Shown piece after piece: positions 46,514-54,973 of a stretch of 64,000 bases of DNA. The stretch's first letter is position 1, and every line of letters starts with the position of its first letter. The DNA lies in the NCBI RefSeq assembly GCF_019890675.1, contig NZ_JAIOAA010000002.1, forward strand, positions 186,001-250,000. Direction: 5' to 3'. Under the pieces are notes generated by a model, which worked only from the letters and a program-made list of their open reading frames with translations, made no database searches and was not told the DNA's origin. The translations under genes were made by a program, and so were the position numbers. Source of the DNA: Micromonospora sp. PLK6-60 (GTDB taxonomy: Bacteria; Actinomycetota; Actinomycetes; Mycobacteriales; Micromonosporaceae).

Positions 46514-47506
46514 CTACGGCGGGGTCGGCGGCTCGTCGTCGATCGCGATGACGAGCTTCCCGGTGACCCGGCCGCTGTCGGCGTGGGCGTGCGCGGCCGG
46601 CAGGTCGGACAGCGGATAGGTCCGCTCCACGTGGACCCTCAGGTGGCCCGCGTCGACCAACTCGCGCACCAGGTCGAGGGGCCGGGCCAGCCGCGTGCCG
46701 CCCACCCAGCGGTACCGTCGGCCCCGTCGCGCGGCGTCCTCCTCGGTCACCCCCGGGTCGAGTGCGGCGCCTAGCAGAAGCCCTCCGGGGCGGAGGCAGT
46801 CGAGGGAGCGTCGGCCGTACTCACCGCCGACGAGGTCGAGGACGACGTCGATGTCGGTGGCCGCGCTGCGGAAGTCCACCCTGGTGTAGTCGATCGGTTC
46901 GTGCACCCCGAGTTCGCGCAGGAACGGGTGGTGCGCGGTCCGGGCGGTGCCGAGAACATGGGCGCCCCGGTGCCGGGCGAGTTGCGCCGCGAGGTGGCCG
47001 ACGCCGCCGGCCGCCGCGTGGATCAGGATCCGTTGCCCGGCGCGGAGGTCGGCGTAGTCGGCGACGGCGACGAGCGCGGTCTGCGCCGCGACCGGCAGCG
47101 CCGCCGCGGTCACGTGGTCCACCGAGCCGGGCTTGGCGGCCAGCGCCGCCTCCGGCACCGAGACGTACTCGGCGTAGGTGCCGATGAAGTGGATGCCGTA
47201 GACGTCGTCGCCGGCCCGGAACCGGCCGCCGGGCTCGGCCTCGACGACCGTGCCGGAGAGGTCCGAGCCGAGTCCCAGCGGTGGCGGCCCGAGCTCCGGC
47301 ACGAGTCCCTTCCGGATCTTCGTCTCACCGAAGTTGACCGAGGCCGCCCGCACCCGGACCAGGGCGTGTCCGGGTGCTCGTGCCGGTCGGGGCAACCGGA
47401 CCGTACGCAGCACCTGGGGGTCGCCGAACCGCTCGATGACGACGGCGCGCATCAGGTCGGGGCCGGGGGCCGATTCGGCCGGGTGCCCGGCGGGTTGAGG
47501 GTTCAT
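46514..47506 (-). CDS. NADP-dependent zinc-type alcohol dehydrogenase/quinone reductase
   Basis: A 330-aa MDR-superfamily protein without structural zinc Cys: GroES-like N-terminus (VRVRAASVNFGETKIRKG, GSDLSGTVVEAEPG) and Rossmann motif ILIHAAAGGVGHLAAQLARHRG. It resembles quinone oxidoreductases. The ATG at 47506 sits 7 nt after a TACGGT -10 box, which suggests leaderless translation, and is controlled from the divergent MerR promoter region. Confidence 0.9.
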   Translation of the reverse strand: MNPQPAGHPAESAPGPDLMRAVVIERFGDPQVLRTVRLPRPARAPGHALVRVRAASVNFGETKIRKGLVPELGPPPLGLGSDLSGTVVEAEPGGRFRAGDDVYGIHFIGTYAEYVSVPEAALAAKPGSVDHVTAAALPVAAQTALVAVADYADLRAGQRILIHAAAGGVGHLAAQLARHRGAHVLGTARTAHHPFLRELGVHEPIDYTRVDFRSAATDIDVVLDLVGGEYGRRSLDCLRPGGLLLGAALDPGVTEEDAARRGRRYRWVGGTRLARPLDLVRELVDAGHLRVHVERTYPLSDLPAAHAHADSGRVTGKLVIAIDDEPPTPP

Positions 47507-47513
47507 GGCCCGA

Positions 47514-47545
47514 ACCGTAAAGTCTCACGCCGGTGTGAGAGTCAA
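47514..47545 (-). promoter_or_regulatory. MerR-type promoter with 20-bp spacer and operator dyad
   Basis: On the minus strand: -35 TTGACT (47540-47545), a 20-bp spacer, -10 TACGGT (47514-47519). The spacer contains the dyad TCTCACACCGGCGTGAGA (47523-47540, overlapping the -35 by one base). An over-long 19-20 bp spacer with a central dyad is the classic arrangement that MerR proteins activate by twisting DNA. It drives the oxidoreductase, and the regulator is divergent. Confidence 0.75.
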
Positions 47546-47555
47546 GGAGCGGCTC

Positions 47556-47990
47556 ATGCGGATCGGCGAGCTGTCGCGGCGCACCCGGATCCCGATCCGG
47601 ATGCTGCGGTACTACGAGGAGCGCGGGCTGCTGACGCCACAGCGCACACCGAGCGGCTACCGGCTCTACCAGGAGTCGGACGTCGGGCAGGCGGCACTGG
47701 TCAGCAGCCTGGTCAGGGCGGGCCTGCCGACCAGGCTGATCATGCCGCTGCTCGACGACCTGCGGCCGAAACCGCCGGCGGCCGACGAGCCGGGCGACCG
47801 GGACGAGCTGATCGCGCTGTTCGCCGCCGAACTGGCCCGGCTCGACCGTCAGGTCGCCTGCCTGAGCCTCAGCCGGGACGCCGTACGGCAGCACCTGCGC
47901 CGGCTCCGCGCCGCCCGAGAACCGGGCTGCGCCCGCTCGCGGACCGGTTCGGACAGCGGCGCGGGCCGGGCGGTCAGTGGCCCCGGGTGA
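47556..47990 (+). CDS. MerR-family transcriptional regulator
   Basis: A 144-aa protein: MRIGELSRRTRIPIRMLRYY, then EERGLLTPQRTPSGYRLYQE (winged helix), dimerisation helix with ELIALFAAELARLDRQVACL. The start 47556 has AAGGAG 6 nt upstream; an in-frame GTG at 47535 would overlap the operator. It likely controls the divergent oxidoreductase and itself; there is one internal Cys but no metal-binding loop, so the effector is probably organic or redox. Confidence 0.92.
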   Translation: MRIGELSRRTRIPIRMLRYYEERGLLTPQRTPSGYRLYQESDVGQAALVSSLVRAGLPTRLIMPLLDDLRPKPPAADEPGDRDELIALFAAELARLDRQVACLSLSRDAVRQHLRRLRAAREPGCARSRTGSDSGAGRAVSGPG

Positions 47991-48035
47991 AGCGCAGGAT
48001 GCGGTCGTCGCCGGGCGCCGCGCTGCGGGGGCCTT

Positions 48036-48407
48036 TCACCTGAGCGTGACGGCCTGGTCGGCGGGACAGTCCGGGGGGAGCGGGGCCGTTACACCGGCGA
48101 CGGTGACCACCCGCCCGTCGGGCAGGTCGGCGGCCGGCGCGCCGAGCAGCGCCCACGTCACGCCGTCGACGCGCAGCAGCACCCAGGCGCCGGACCGGTC
48201 GATCGTCCCGGTGAGGCTGCGGTAGCCGCGTACCAGATCACCCCGGCGGTCCGGGTCGGACCGGCCGGTCGGCGCGGCGGACGCGGTGCGGCCCGCCGGG
48301 TTCGCTTCGCCGGTCGGGGTCGCGGGCGGCGGGTCGGGGTTGCCGGCGCAGGCGGTGACCAGCAGCAGGGTGGCCGCGACGAGGGCGACCGCACGGGTGC
48401 TCCGCAT
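48036..48407 (-). CDS. small putative lipoprotein
   Basis: A 123-aa exported protein. Signal peptide MRSTRAVALVAATLLLVTAC with lipobox VTAC, then a Pro/Thr/Ala linker and a ~70-residue domain (GDLVRGYRSLTGTIDRSGAW, VLLRVDGVTWALLG). Proteins of this size with DGVTWALLG-like strands bind at the cell surface but have no known role. The ATG at 48407 is the start that yields the signal peptide. Confidence 0.7.
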   Translation of the reverse strand: MRSTRAVALVAATLLLVTACAGNPDPPPATPTGEANPAGRTASAAPTGRSDPDRRGDLVRGYRSLTGTIDRSGAWVLLRVDGVTWALLGAPAADLPDGRVVTVAGVTAPLPPDCPADQAVTLR

Positions 48408-48495
48408 GCTGGTGGGACGAGGCGGCGGCAACCCCGGTTCCGCCCTCGCCTTCCAGGGGAGGCGGGCCGGCGACGGCCGGCCCGCCCCTGGGCGC

Positions 48496-51147
48496 TCAGA
48501 GCAGGCGCAGCGGTGTCTTCCAGATGCCGCGCCCGTGGGTCGCGGCGTACAGGTGGCCGTCGACGCTGACGTGCAGGTCGTAGACCGCGGTCAGCGGCAG
48601 CGCCTTCGGGCCGCTGCCCGGCGCCCGGCCGACCCGCCGCCACCGGATGGTCTCCGGGGTGGCCCGGCGGTCGGCGACGAGCACGCCGAGGTCGGTGCCG
48701 ACCACCAGCTTGTCGCCGACCACCACCACGTCGGTGGCCGGTACGTCCGGGAAGCCCACCGACAGGTCGGTCCACGCCACCCGGACGCCGCCGCCGGTCT
48801 TCGTCAGCTTGCCCCGGTAGACGTGCTTCACCCCGGCCCCCGGGCCCTCGATGAAGCGCCGGTTGAAGCCGTTGAACACCAGATAGATGGTCGAGTTGGT
48901 GCGGTCGGCCGGGTCGAAGGTCACCGCGTTGGGATAGCGGTTGGGCAGTCCGGTCAGATCCAGCTCGGTCCAGGCGCCACCCCAGTTGGTGGCGACGCCC
49001 CGGGTGAACCCGGCGCTGTTGCAGTTGGCTTCGCCGCACCAGGCGGCCAGGTAGGTGTCCTTCGCCGGGTCGGCCGGCGCCGACGGATCCGCCACCCCGT
49101 CCAGGCCGACGACCAGGCGGGCGCCGTCGGAGTCGAGGGTGTAGAGCTTCCGCCAGCCGTTGTCCGCCTCGGCCGCCGCCTCCGCCCGGGTGTAGCCGAA
49201 CGCGAGGTCGTGCCGCCAGACCGAGTTGCCGCCGGCCACCCAGCGCTCGCTGCTGCCGTCGCGGGTGTTCTTTGAGCCCCGGATCGCCCGGAACGGCGCG
49301 GTGAAGCGGGAGTTCACATCCGGCACCGTCACGTCGAAGATGGCGCTGGTGGTGCCGTTGCTGCGACCGCAGTTCTTGGTCAGCCACAGCACGAGGTTGG
49401 TGTACTCGTCGAGGATCTGGCAGCCGTTGCGCGGGTTGACGATGGTGTCGCCGCCGTCGCCGCCGAACGGGCTGACCATCTTGCGCGCGCCGGCCCGCAG
49501 CAGCGAACCGCCGTTGTCCTGCAGGCCGCCGGCGACGGTCACGCCCCGCCGGTCCGGGTCGCGGCCGGTACCGACCGAGTAGTACTGGAGGGTACGTAGG
49601 CCGTTGTTGTGGTTGGCCCAGTCGAGGGCGTGCCCGTCGGCGTTCTCCCGGCTGGCGCGCGGGGCCAGCGGCCGGGAGTAGACGCCGCCGTCGTTGCCGA
49701 TCAGCACGGTGCCGCCGCTGAAGGCGATGGAGTGCTGGTCGGCGTGGGTGGTGGGCGGGCAGCCGCCGGTCGGATGGGTGATCTCGAAGCAGGGGAAGTA
49801 GAAGTTCCAGTACGGCCCGACGGTCTTCCAGGTGGCGCCGCCGTCCTCGCTCTCGTAGACCTCCTCGAGACCGAGGTAGACGTGCCGGGGGTCGCCCGGG
49901 TCGACGTCGATGAAGTTGTTGTACCAGGCCTGCACGCCGGGCTGGTACGTCGGCAGCGACTTCAACGCCGAGCCGGAGTTGGCCAGCTTGGTCGAGTCGG
50001 CGATCCGGGTCCACGGTCCGAGGACGCCGGAGGTGGACCGGTAGGCGCCCTTGAGGACCGAGGGCTCACCCTCGAGCAGTTGCTCCGGGCTCTCCTGCAC
50101 CAGGTAGTAGGTGCGCCCGTCGGCCGAGACCGCGAACTCGGCGTTGCCCACGTCGTCGTTGTCGATGTCCCCGCGCAGGTCCACTCGGGCGAAGCTGCCG
50201 GCCCGACCGCCCGCCGTGGACAGGTAGTAGCCGTTGTAGGCCGCCCCCGATCGCCAGGCCGCGTTGATCAGGACCGTACGCCCCTTCGCGCGCGGGTCGA
50301 TGAGGACGTCGTTGACGATGTTGTCGTACGGCTTGGTGATGTCGCTGTCCGAGGCCGGGTTCGGCAGGAACAGCAACTGCCACCGCTCGGCGTGCCGACG
50401 TTCGTCGGTGGAGTGCCGCCAGAGCCCGCGGGTGGTGGCCGCGTAGACGTGACCCGCCCCGTCGAACCGGAGCTGGTTGATGCTGCGCGACTCCAGTTCG
50501 TCCCCGCCGACCCGGTCGGCCTGGGTGAAGCCGCGGGCCCGGCTGGCGTGGCGCAGCCGGTAGACGCCCGCCCCGGTGTAGCTGGTGGCGCCGGTGTTCG
50601 CCTCGCCGGTGGCGTACCAGAGGGTGTCGGCCCGGCTGTCGTAGACCAGGTCGCCGGTGGACAGGGCGAGGATGCCGTCGGAGATCGGCGTCCACTTCCC
50701 CCCGGCCAGCTTCTTGCGGAACACGCCGCCGTTGGCGCCTCCCGCGAAGACCTGCCCCCGCCCCGCGGCCAGGCCGGTGATCCGCCCGGCCACCAGGCCG
50801 GCGCCGCCACCGGAGTTGGAGAACTCCGGGTCGCGGTAGTTCGGGTCGTCGGCGTCGTACGGCTTGTCGGTGACCTCCGTCCACGGTGCCGTGGTGCCCC
50901 GGAGGCCGCGCAGGTCGGCGAGGGCGTCGCCGTACTCGCCGGGCTCGACCGACCCGTACGGGGCGAGCCGGGCCGACGCCTCCTGGGCGGCGTACGGCTT
51001 GATGCCCTTGGCCCCGGACTCCTCCTCCTCGTCCTCGCCCGGACCGGCGTGGGCCGGGGCGATCGTGGCGAGCAGGGTGACCGCGGCGGTCGCGGCGGCG
51101 GCGAGCATGCGTCGGCGGTCACGCCGACGGTGTTGAGCAGTGCGCAT
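48496..51147 (-). CDS. large secreted beta-propeller protein (BNR/sortilin-like)
   Basis: An 883-aa protein. A basic N-region and signal peptide with TIAPAHA cleavage site precede an acidic tract (EDEEEESGA). The mature part has many blades resembling BNR/VPS10/xyloglucanase propellers, with Asp-box-like stretches such as SEDGGATWKTVGPYW and GVFRKKLAGGKWTPIS, and GGLQDNGGSLL, a segment shared with large exported 'glycosyl hydrolase' proteins. No catalytic motif of sialidases is clear. The ATG at 51147 follows GGGGAGGAG and avoids a longer N-terminus. Probably carbohydrate-binding or enzymatic outside the cell. Confidence 0.75.
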   Translation of the reverse strand: MRTAQHRRRDRRRMLAAAATAAVTLLATIAPAHAGPGEDEEEESGAKGIKPYAAQEASARLAPYGSVEPGEYGDALADLRGLRGTTAPWTEVTDKPYDADDPNYRDPEFSNSGGGAGLVAGRITGLAAGRGQVFAGGANGGVFRKKLAGGKWTPISDGILALSTGDLVYDSRADTLWYATGEANTGATSYTGAGVYRLRHASRARGFTQADRVGGDELESRSINQLRFDGAGHVYAATTRGLWRHSTDERRHAERWQLLFLPNPASDSDITKPYDNIVNDVLIDPRAKGRTVLINAAWRSGAAYNGYYLSTAGGRAGSFARVDLRGDIDNDDVGNAEFAVSADGRTYYLVQESPEQLLEGEPSVLKGAYRSTSGVLGPWTRIADSTKLANSGSALKSLPTYQPGVQAWYNNFIDVDPGDPRHVYLGLEEVYESEDGGATWKTVGPYWNFYFPCFEITHPTGGCPPTTHADQHSIAFSGGTVLIGNDGGVYSRPLAPRASRENADGHALDWANHNNGLRTLQYYSVGTGRDPDRRGVTVAGGLQDNGGSLLRAGARKMVSPFGGDGGDTIVNPRNGCQILDEYTNLVLWLTKNCGRSNGTTSAIFDVTVPDVNSRFTAPFRAIRGSKNTRDGSSERWVAGGNSVWRHDLAFGYTRAEAAAEADNGWRKLYTLDSDGARLVVGLDGVADPSAPADPAKDTYLAAWCGEANCNSAGFTRGVATNWGGAWTELDLTGLPNRYPNAVTFDPADRTNSTIYLVFNGFNRRFIEGPGAGVKHVYRGKLTKTGGGVRVAWTDLSVGFPDVPATDVVVVGDKLVVGTDLGVLVADRRATPETIRWRRVGRAPGSGPKALPLTAVYDLHVSVDGHLYAATHGRGIWKTPLRLL

Positions 51148-51325
51148 GGCGCTCCTCCCCATCGTGACCGGGCACCTCCGTCGGCGCCCGACCCGCTTCG
51201 CACGCTAGCCATCGACGAATATCAAGAGAAGTTGCTCGGCGACAACGATGGACACTGTCACCCGATCATCGAAGCCATCATGGACGGCCGGCCGGTCACG
51301 TTTGCCGGGGTGTCGGAAGCGGGCA

Positions 51326-51354
51326 TTGACGGTGATCCGTTGAGCCAGTAGACC
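51326..51354 (+). promoter_or_regulatory. sigma-70-type promoter of the amine operon
   Basis: TTGACG (51326-51331), 17-bp spacer, TAGACC (51349-51354), ending 20 bp before ATG 51375. Confidence 0.65.
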
Positions 51355-51374
51355 TTGGTGATGGAGGCCCGCCG

Positions 51375-52739
51375 ATGAGCAACGCGCCGTTCACGCTGGA
51401 GCAACTCCGCGTCGCCGTCGCCGATGGGGAGATCGACACGGTGGTGCTCGCCCTCACCGACATGCAGGGCCGGTTGCAGGGCAAGCGGATCCACGCGCCG
51501 TTCTTCCTCGACCAGGTGGTGGAGAACGGCAGCGAGGGCTGCAACTACCTGCTCGCGGTGGACGTGGACATGAACACCGTCGACGGGTACGCGATGTCGA
51601 GCTGGGAACGCGGCTACGGCGACTTCGCCATGAAGCCCGACCTGGCCACGCTGCGCCGGACGCCCTGGCAGCCCGGCTCCGCGATGGTGCTGGCCGACCT
51701 GGAGTGGCTGGACGGCTCGGGCCCGGTGCTCGCCTCGCCCCGGCAGATCCTGCGCCGCCAACTGGACCGGCTGGCCGCGCACGGGCTGACCGCGTACGCC
51801 GGCACCGAGCTGGAGTTCGTGCTCTACCGCGACTCGTACGAGGAGGCCTGGTCGCGCGGTTACCGCGACCTCACCCCGGCGAACCAGTACAACGTGGACT
51901 ACTCGCTGCTCGGCACCGCGCGGGTGGAGCCGCTGCTGCGGCGCATCCGCACCGAGATGGCCGGCGCCGGGCTCACCCCGGAGAGCGCCAAGGGCGAGTG
52001 CAACCTCGGCCAGCACGAGATCGCCTTCCGCTACGACGAGGCGGTGGCCTGCGCCGACCACCACGTGATCTACAAGAACGGGGCCAAGGAGATCGCCGCC
52101 CAGGAGGGCATGTCGATCACCTTCATGGCCAAGCCGAACGCCCGGGAGGGCAACTCCTGCCACATCCACTTCTCGCTGCGCGACGCCGACGGCCGTTCGG
52201 CGATGCTCGGCGACGGGCCGGCGCACCTGTCGGGCACCGGGCAGCGGGTGCTGGCCGGGCTGCTGGCCACCATGCGGGAGTTCAGCCTGCTCTTCGCCCC
52301 CAACATCAACTCCTACAAGCGCTACCAGCCGGGCTCGTTCGCCCCGACCGCGCTGCGCTGGGGCACCGACAACCGCACCTGCGCGCTGCGCCTGGTCGGG
52401 CACGGGCAGGGGATGCGGGTGGAGAACCGGGTGCCCGGGGCGGACGTGAATCCCTACCTGGCGATCGCCGGGCTGGTCGCCGGCGCGGTGCACGGCATCG
52501 AGGCGGAACTGGAGCTGGCCGACGAGTGCACCGGCAACGCCTACGACGACCCGCGGGCCGAGCGGGTCCCCGCCACCCTGCGCGACGCCCTCACCCGCTG
52601 GGAGGACTCGACGATCGCCCGGGCGGCGTTCGGCGACGAGGTGGTCGCGCACTACGCCAACAACGCCCGGGTCGAGCTGGCCGCCTTCGACGCCGCCGTC
52701 ACCGACTGGGAACTGACCCGTGGCTTCGAACGCCTCTGA
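51375..52739 (+). CDS. glutamine synthetase-family protein (gamma-glutamyl-amine synthetase type)
   Basis: A 454-aa GS-fold enzyme. It has ALTDMQGRLQGKR, the metal-ligand ELEFVLY, KGECNLGQHEIAFRYDEA, NSCHIHFSL, YKRYQPGSFAP and VENRVPGADVNPYLAIAG. The sequence differs from GlnA-type ammonia-using enzymes and fits the GlnA3/GlnA4 branch, which couples glutamate to polyamines or monoamines, as in Streptomyces coelicolor polyamine and ethanolamine use. The next genes (aldehyde dehydrogenase, SDR, gamma-Glu hydrolase) match a Puu-like pathway. The amine is not known. Confidence 0.88.
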   Translation: MSNAPFTLEQLRVAVADGEIDTVVLALTDMQGRLQGKRIHAPFFLDQVVENGSEGCNYLLAVDVDMNTVDGYAMSSWERGYGDFAMKPDLATLRRTPWQPGSAMVLADLEWLDGSGPVLASPRQILRRQLDRLAAHGLTAYAGTELEFVLYRDSYEEAWSRGYRDLTPANQYNVDYSLLGTARVEPLLRRIRTEMAGAGLTPESAKGECNLGQHEIAFRYDEAVACADHHVIYKNGAKEIAAQEGMSITFMAKPNAREGNSCHIHFSLRDADGRSAMLGDGPAHLSGTGQRVLAGLLATMREFSLLFAPNINSYKRYQPGSFAPTALRWGTDNRTCALRLVGHGQGMRVENRVPGADVNPYLAIAGLVAGAVHGIEAELELADECTGNAYDDPRAERVPATLRDALTRWEDSTIARAAFGDEVVAHYANNARVELAAFDAAVTDWELTRGFERL

Positions 52740-52756
52740 CCCGCCGCCAACCCCGT

Positions 52757-52826
52757 CGATCATGGACTGGTGGCGCCCGGTTCGCCCCGCTGGCGGCGTA
52801 TGTTCGGGGCCACGACTCCATGATCG
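52757..52826. repeat. 70-bp imperfect palindrome between GS-like and ALDH genes
   Basis: CGATCATGGACTGGTGGC at the left end matches the reverse complement of the right end, GCCACGACTCCATGATCG, with two mismatches inside 18 bp. GGCGCCCGG and GGTTCGCCCCGCTGG fill the middle. It looks like a REP-type intergenic repeat, and separates the synthetase from the rest of the operon. Confidence 0.6.
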
Positions 52827-52844
52827 GCGAGGAGGGGTGGGCGC

Positions 52845-54200
52845 GTGAGTGAGGTGCGGAATCCGGCGACCGGGGAGGTCGTGGCCGAGGTGGTGGGGGC
52901 GTCCGTCGCGGAGACGGACGCGGCGATCGGGCGGGCGGCGCGGGCGTACGAGTCGTGGCGGAACGTGCCGCCGGGGGAGCGGGGGCGGCTGCTGCGGCGG
53001 TTCGCCGCCGAGGTGGACGCGCACCTGGAGGAGCTGGCCCGGCTGGAGGTGCGCAACGCCGGGCACACCATCGGCAACGCCCGCTGGGAGGCGGGCAACG
53101 TCCGGGACGTCCTCGACTACTACGCGGGCGCGCCGGAGCGGCTGACCGGACGGCAGATCCCCGTCGCGGGCGGCCTCGACGTCACCTTCCACGAGCCGCT
53201 CGGCGTGGTCGGGGTGATCGTCCCGTGGAACTTCCCGATGCCCATCGCCGGTTGGGGCTTCGCCCCGGCGCTCGCCGCCGGCAACACGGTGGTGCTGAAG
53301 CCGGCCGAGCTGACCCCGTTGACCGCGCTGCGCCTGGCCGAGCTGGCCCGGGAGGCGGGCCTGCCCGAGGACGTGTTCACCGTGCTGCCCGGGTCGGGCA
53401 GCGTGGTGGGCGAGCGGTTCGTCACCCACCCGGCCGTGCGCAAGGTCTGCTTCACCGGCTCCACCGAGGTCGGCACCCGGATCATGGCCGGCTGCGCCGA
53501 GCAGGTCAAACGGGTCACCCTGGAGCTGGGCGGCAAGTCCGCCAACCTGGTCTTCGCCGACGCCGACCTGGAGCGGGCGGCGGCCAGCGCGCCGGCCGCG
53601 GTCTTCGACAACGCCGGCCAGGACTGCTGCGCCCGGTCCCGGATCCTGGTCCAGCGCCCGGTGTACGACCGCTTCCTGGAGCTGCTCGAACCGGCCGTAC
53701 GCGCGTTCCGGGTGGCGGACCCGGCCACCGAGACCGCCGAGATGGGCCCGCTCATCTCCGCCGGCCACCGGGACCGGGTCGCCGGCTACGTCGACGGGGC
53801 GACTGTCGCCTTCACCGGCTCCCGCCCCGACGGGCCGGGCTTCTGGCACGCCCCGACCGTGCTGCTCGCCGACTCCCCGGCGGACCGGCACTGGCGCGAG
53901 GAGATCTTCGGGCCGGTCGTGTCGGTGCTCCCGTTCGACGACGAGGCGGACGCGATCCGGCTGGCCAACGACACCGAGTACGGCCTCTCCGGCTCGATCT
54001 GGACCCGGGACGTGGGCCGGGCGGTGCGGGTGGCCCGGGCGGTCGAGGCCGGCAACCTCAGCGTCAACTCGCACTCCTCGGTGCGCTACTGGACCCCGTT
54101 CGGTGGGATGAAGCGCTCCGGGCTGGGCCGCGAGTTGGGCCCGGACGCGCTGCACGCCTTCACCGACGTCAAGAACGTCTTCATCAGCACGGAGGAGTGA
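52845..54200 (+). CDS. aldehyde dehydrogenase family protein
   Basis: A 451-aa NAD(P)-dependent enzyme. It has VIVPWNFPMPIAGWG, FTGSTEVGTRIM, catalytic Glu in TLELGGKSANLVF, catalytic Cys in DNAGQDCCARSRILV and the C-terminal YWTPFGGMKRSGLGRELG. In the Puu-like setting it would oxidise gamma-glutamyl-gamma-aminobutyraldehyde or 4-aminobutyraldehyde (inference). GTG 52845 follows GGAGGGG. The stop overlaps the region of the next start, so it is coupled to the SDR gene. Confidence 0.92.
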   Translation: MSEVRNPATGEVVAEVVGASVAETDAAIGRAARAYESWRNVPPGERGRLLRRFAAEVDAHLEELARLEVRNAGHTIGNARWEAGNVRDVLDYYAGAPERLTGRQIPVAGGLDVTFHEPLGVVGVIVPWNFPMPIAGWGFAPALAAGNTVVLKPAELTPLTALRLAELAREAGLPEDVFTVLPGSGSVVGERFVTHPAVRKVCFTGSTEVGTRIMAGCAEQVKRVTLELGGKSANLVFADADLERAAASAPAAVFDNAGQDCCARSRILVQRPVYDRFLELLEPAVRAFRVADPATETAEMGPLISAGHRDRVAGYVDGATVAFTGSRPDGPGFWHAPTVLLADSPADRHWREEIFGPVVSVLPFDDEADAIRLANDTEYGLSGSIWTRDVGRAVRVARAVEAGNLSVNSHSSVRYWTPFGGMKRSGLGRELGPDALHAFTDVKNVFISTEE

Positions 54201-54205
54201 GCGCA

Positions 54206-54973
54206 GTGCAGGGTCGACTGACGGACCGGGTCGCCGTGGTGACCGGCGCGGGCAGCGGGATCGGGCTGGCCACCGTGCGGCGGTTCGCCGCCGAGGGGGC
54301 ACGGGTGGTCTGTGTGGACATCGACGCCGACGCCGGCGAGCGGGCCGCCGCCGAGGTGGGCGGGGAGTTCGTCGCCACCGACGTGGCCGACGAGCCGGCC
54401 GTCCGGGCCCTCTTCGACGGGGTGGTCGAGCGGCACGGGCGGGTCGACGTGGCGTTCAACAACGCCGGCATCTCCCCGCCGGACGACGACTCGATCCTCG
54501 ACACCGGGCTGGACGCCTGGGAACGGGTGCTGCGGGTCAACACCACGAGCGTCTACCTCTGCTGCAAGCACGTCATCCCGCACATGCGCCGGCAGGGCAA
54601 GGGCTCGATCATCAACACCGCCTCGTTCGTGGCGCTGATGGGGGCCGCCACCTCGCAGATCGCGTACACCGCGAGCAAGGGCGGGGTGCTGGCGATGACC
54701 CGGGAGCTGGGCGTGCAGTTCGCCCGGGAGGGGATCCGGGTCAACGCGCTCTGCCCCGGCCCGGTCGCCACGCCGCTGCTGCTGGACCTCTTCGCCAAGG
54801 ACCCGGAGCGGGCCGCCCGCCGGCTGGTGCACGTGCCGATGGGCCGGTTCGGCGACCCGGCGGAGATCGCCGCCGCGGTGGCCTTCCTGGCCAGCGACGA
54901 CTCCTCCTTCATGACCGCCGCGCAGTTCGTGGTGGACGGCGGGATCACGGGCGCCTATGTGACACCGCTATGA
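54206..54973 (+). CDS. short-chain dehydrogenase/reductase
   Basis: A 255-aa classical SDR: VTGAGSGIGLATVRRFAAEG, CVDIDAD, NNAGISPP, catalytic YTASKGG with the Ser in NTASFVALM, and CPGPVATPLL. It resembles glucose-1-dehydrogenase/3-oxoacyl-ACP-reductase-type enzymes. GTG 54206 is preferred (GGAGGAG 8 nt upstream); a GTG at 54197 overlaps the ALDH stop. Overlaps the GATase gene by ATGA. In this operon it may act on an amine-derived alcohol or aldehyde. Confidence 0.92.
   Translation: MQGRLTDRVAVVTGAGSGIGLATVRRFAAEGARVVCVDIDADAGERAAAEVGGEFVATDVADEPAVRALFDGVVERHGRVDVAFNNAGISPPDDDSILDTGLDAWERVLRVNTTSVYLCCKHVIPHMRRQGKGSIINTASFVALMGAATSQIAYTASKGGVLAMTRELGVQFAREGIRVNALCPGPVATPLLLDLFAKDPERAARRLVHVPMGRFGDPAEIAAAVAFLASDDSSFMTAAQFVVDGGITGAYVTPL

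Noticed and set aside
51183..51351. Plus-strand frame ending PLSQ before the GS-like gene
   Set aside because: Contiguous sequence looks somewhat protein-like (DEYQEKLLGDNDG), but there is no start codon with ribosome site and it contains the predicted promoter. Kept as non-coding.
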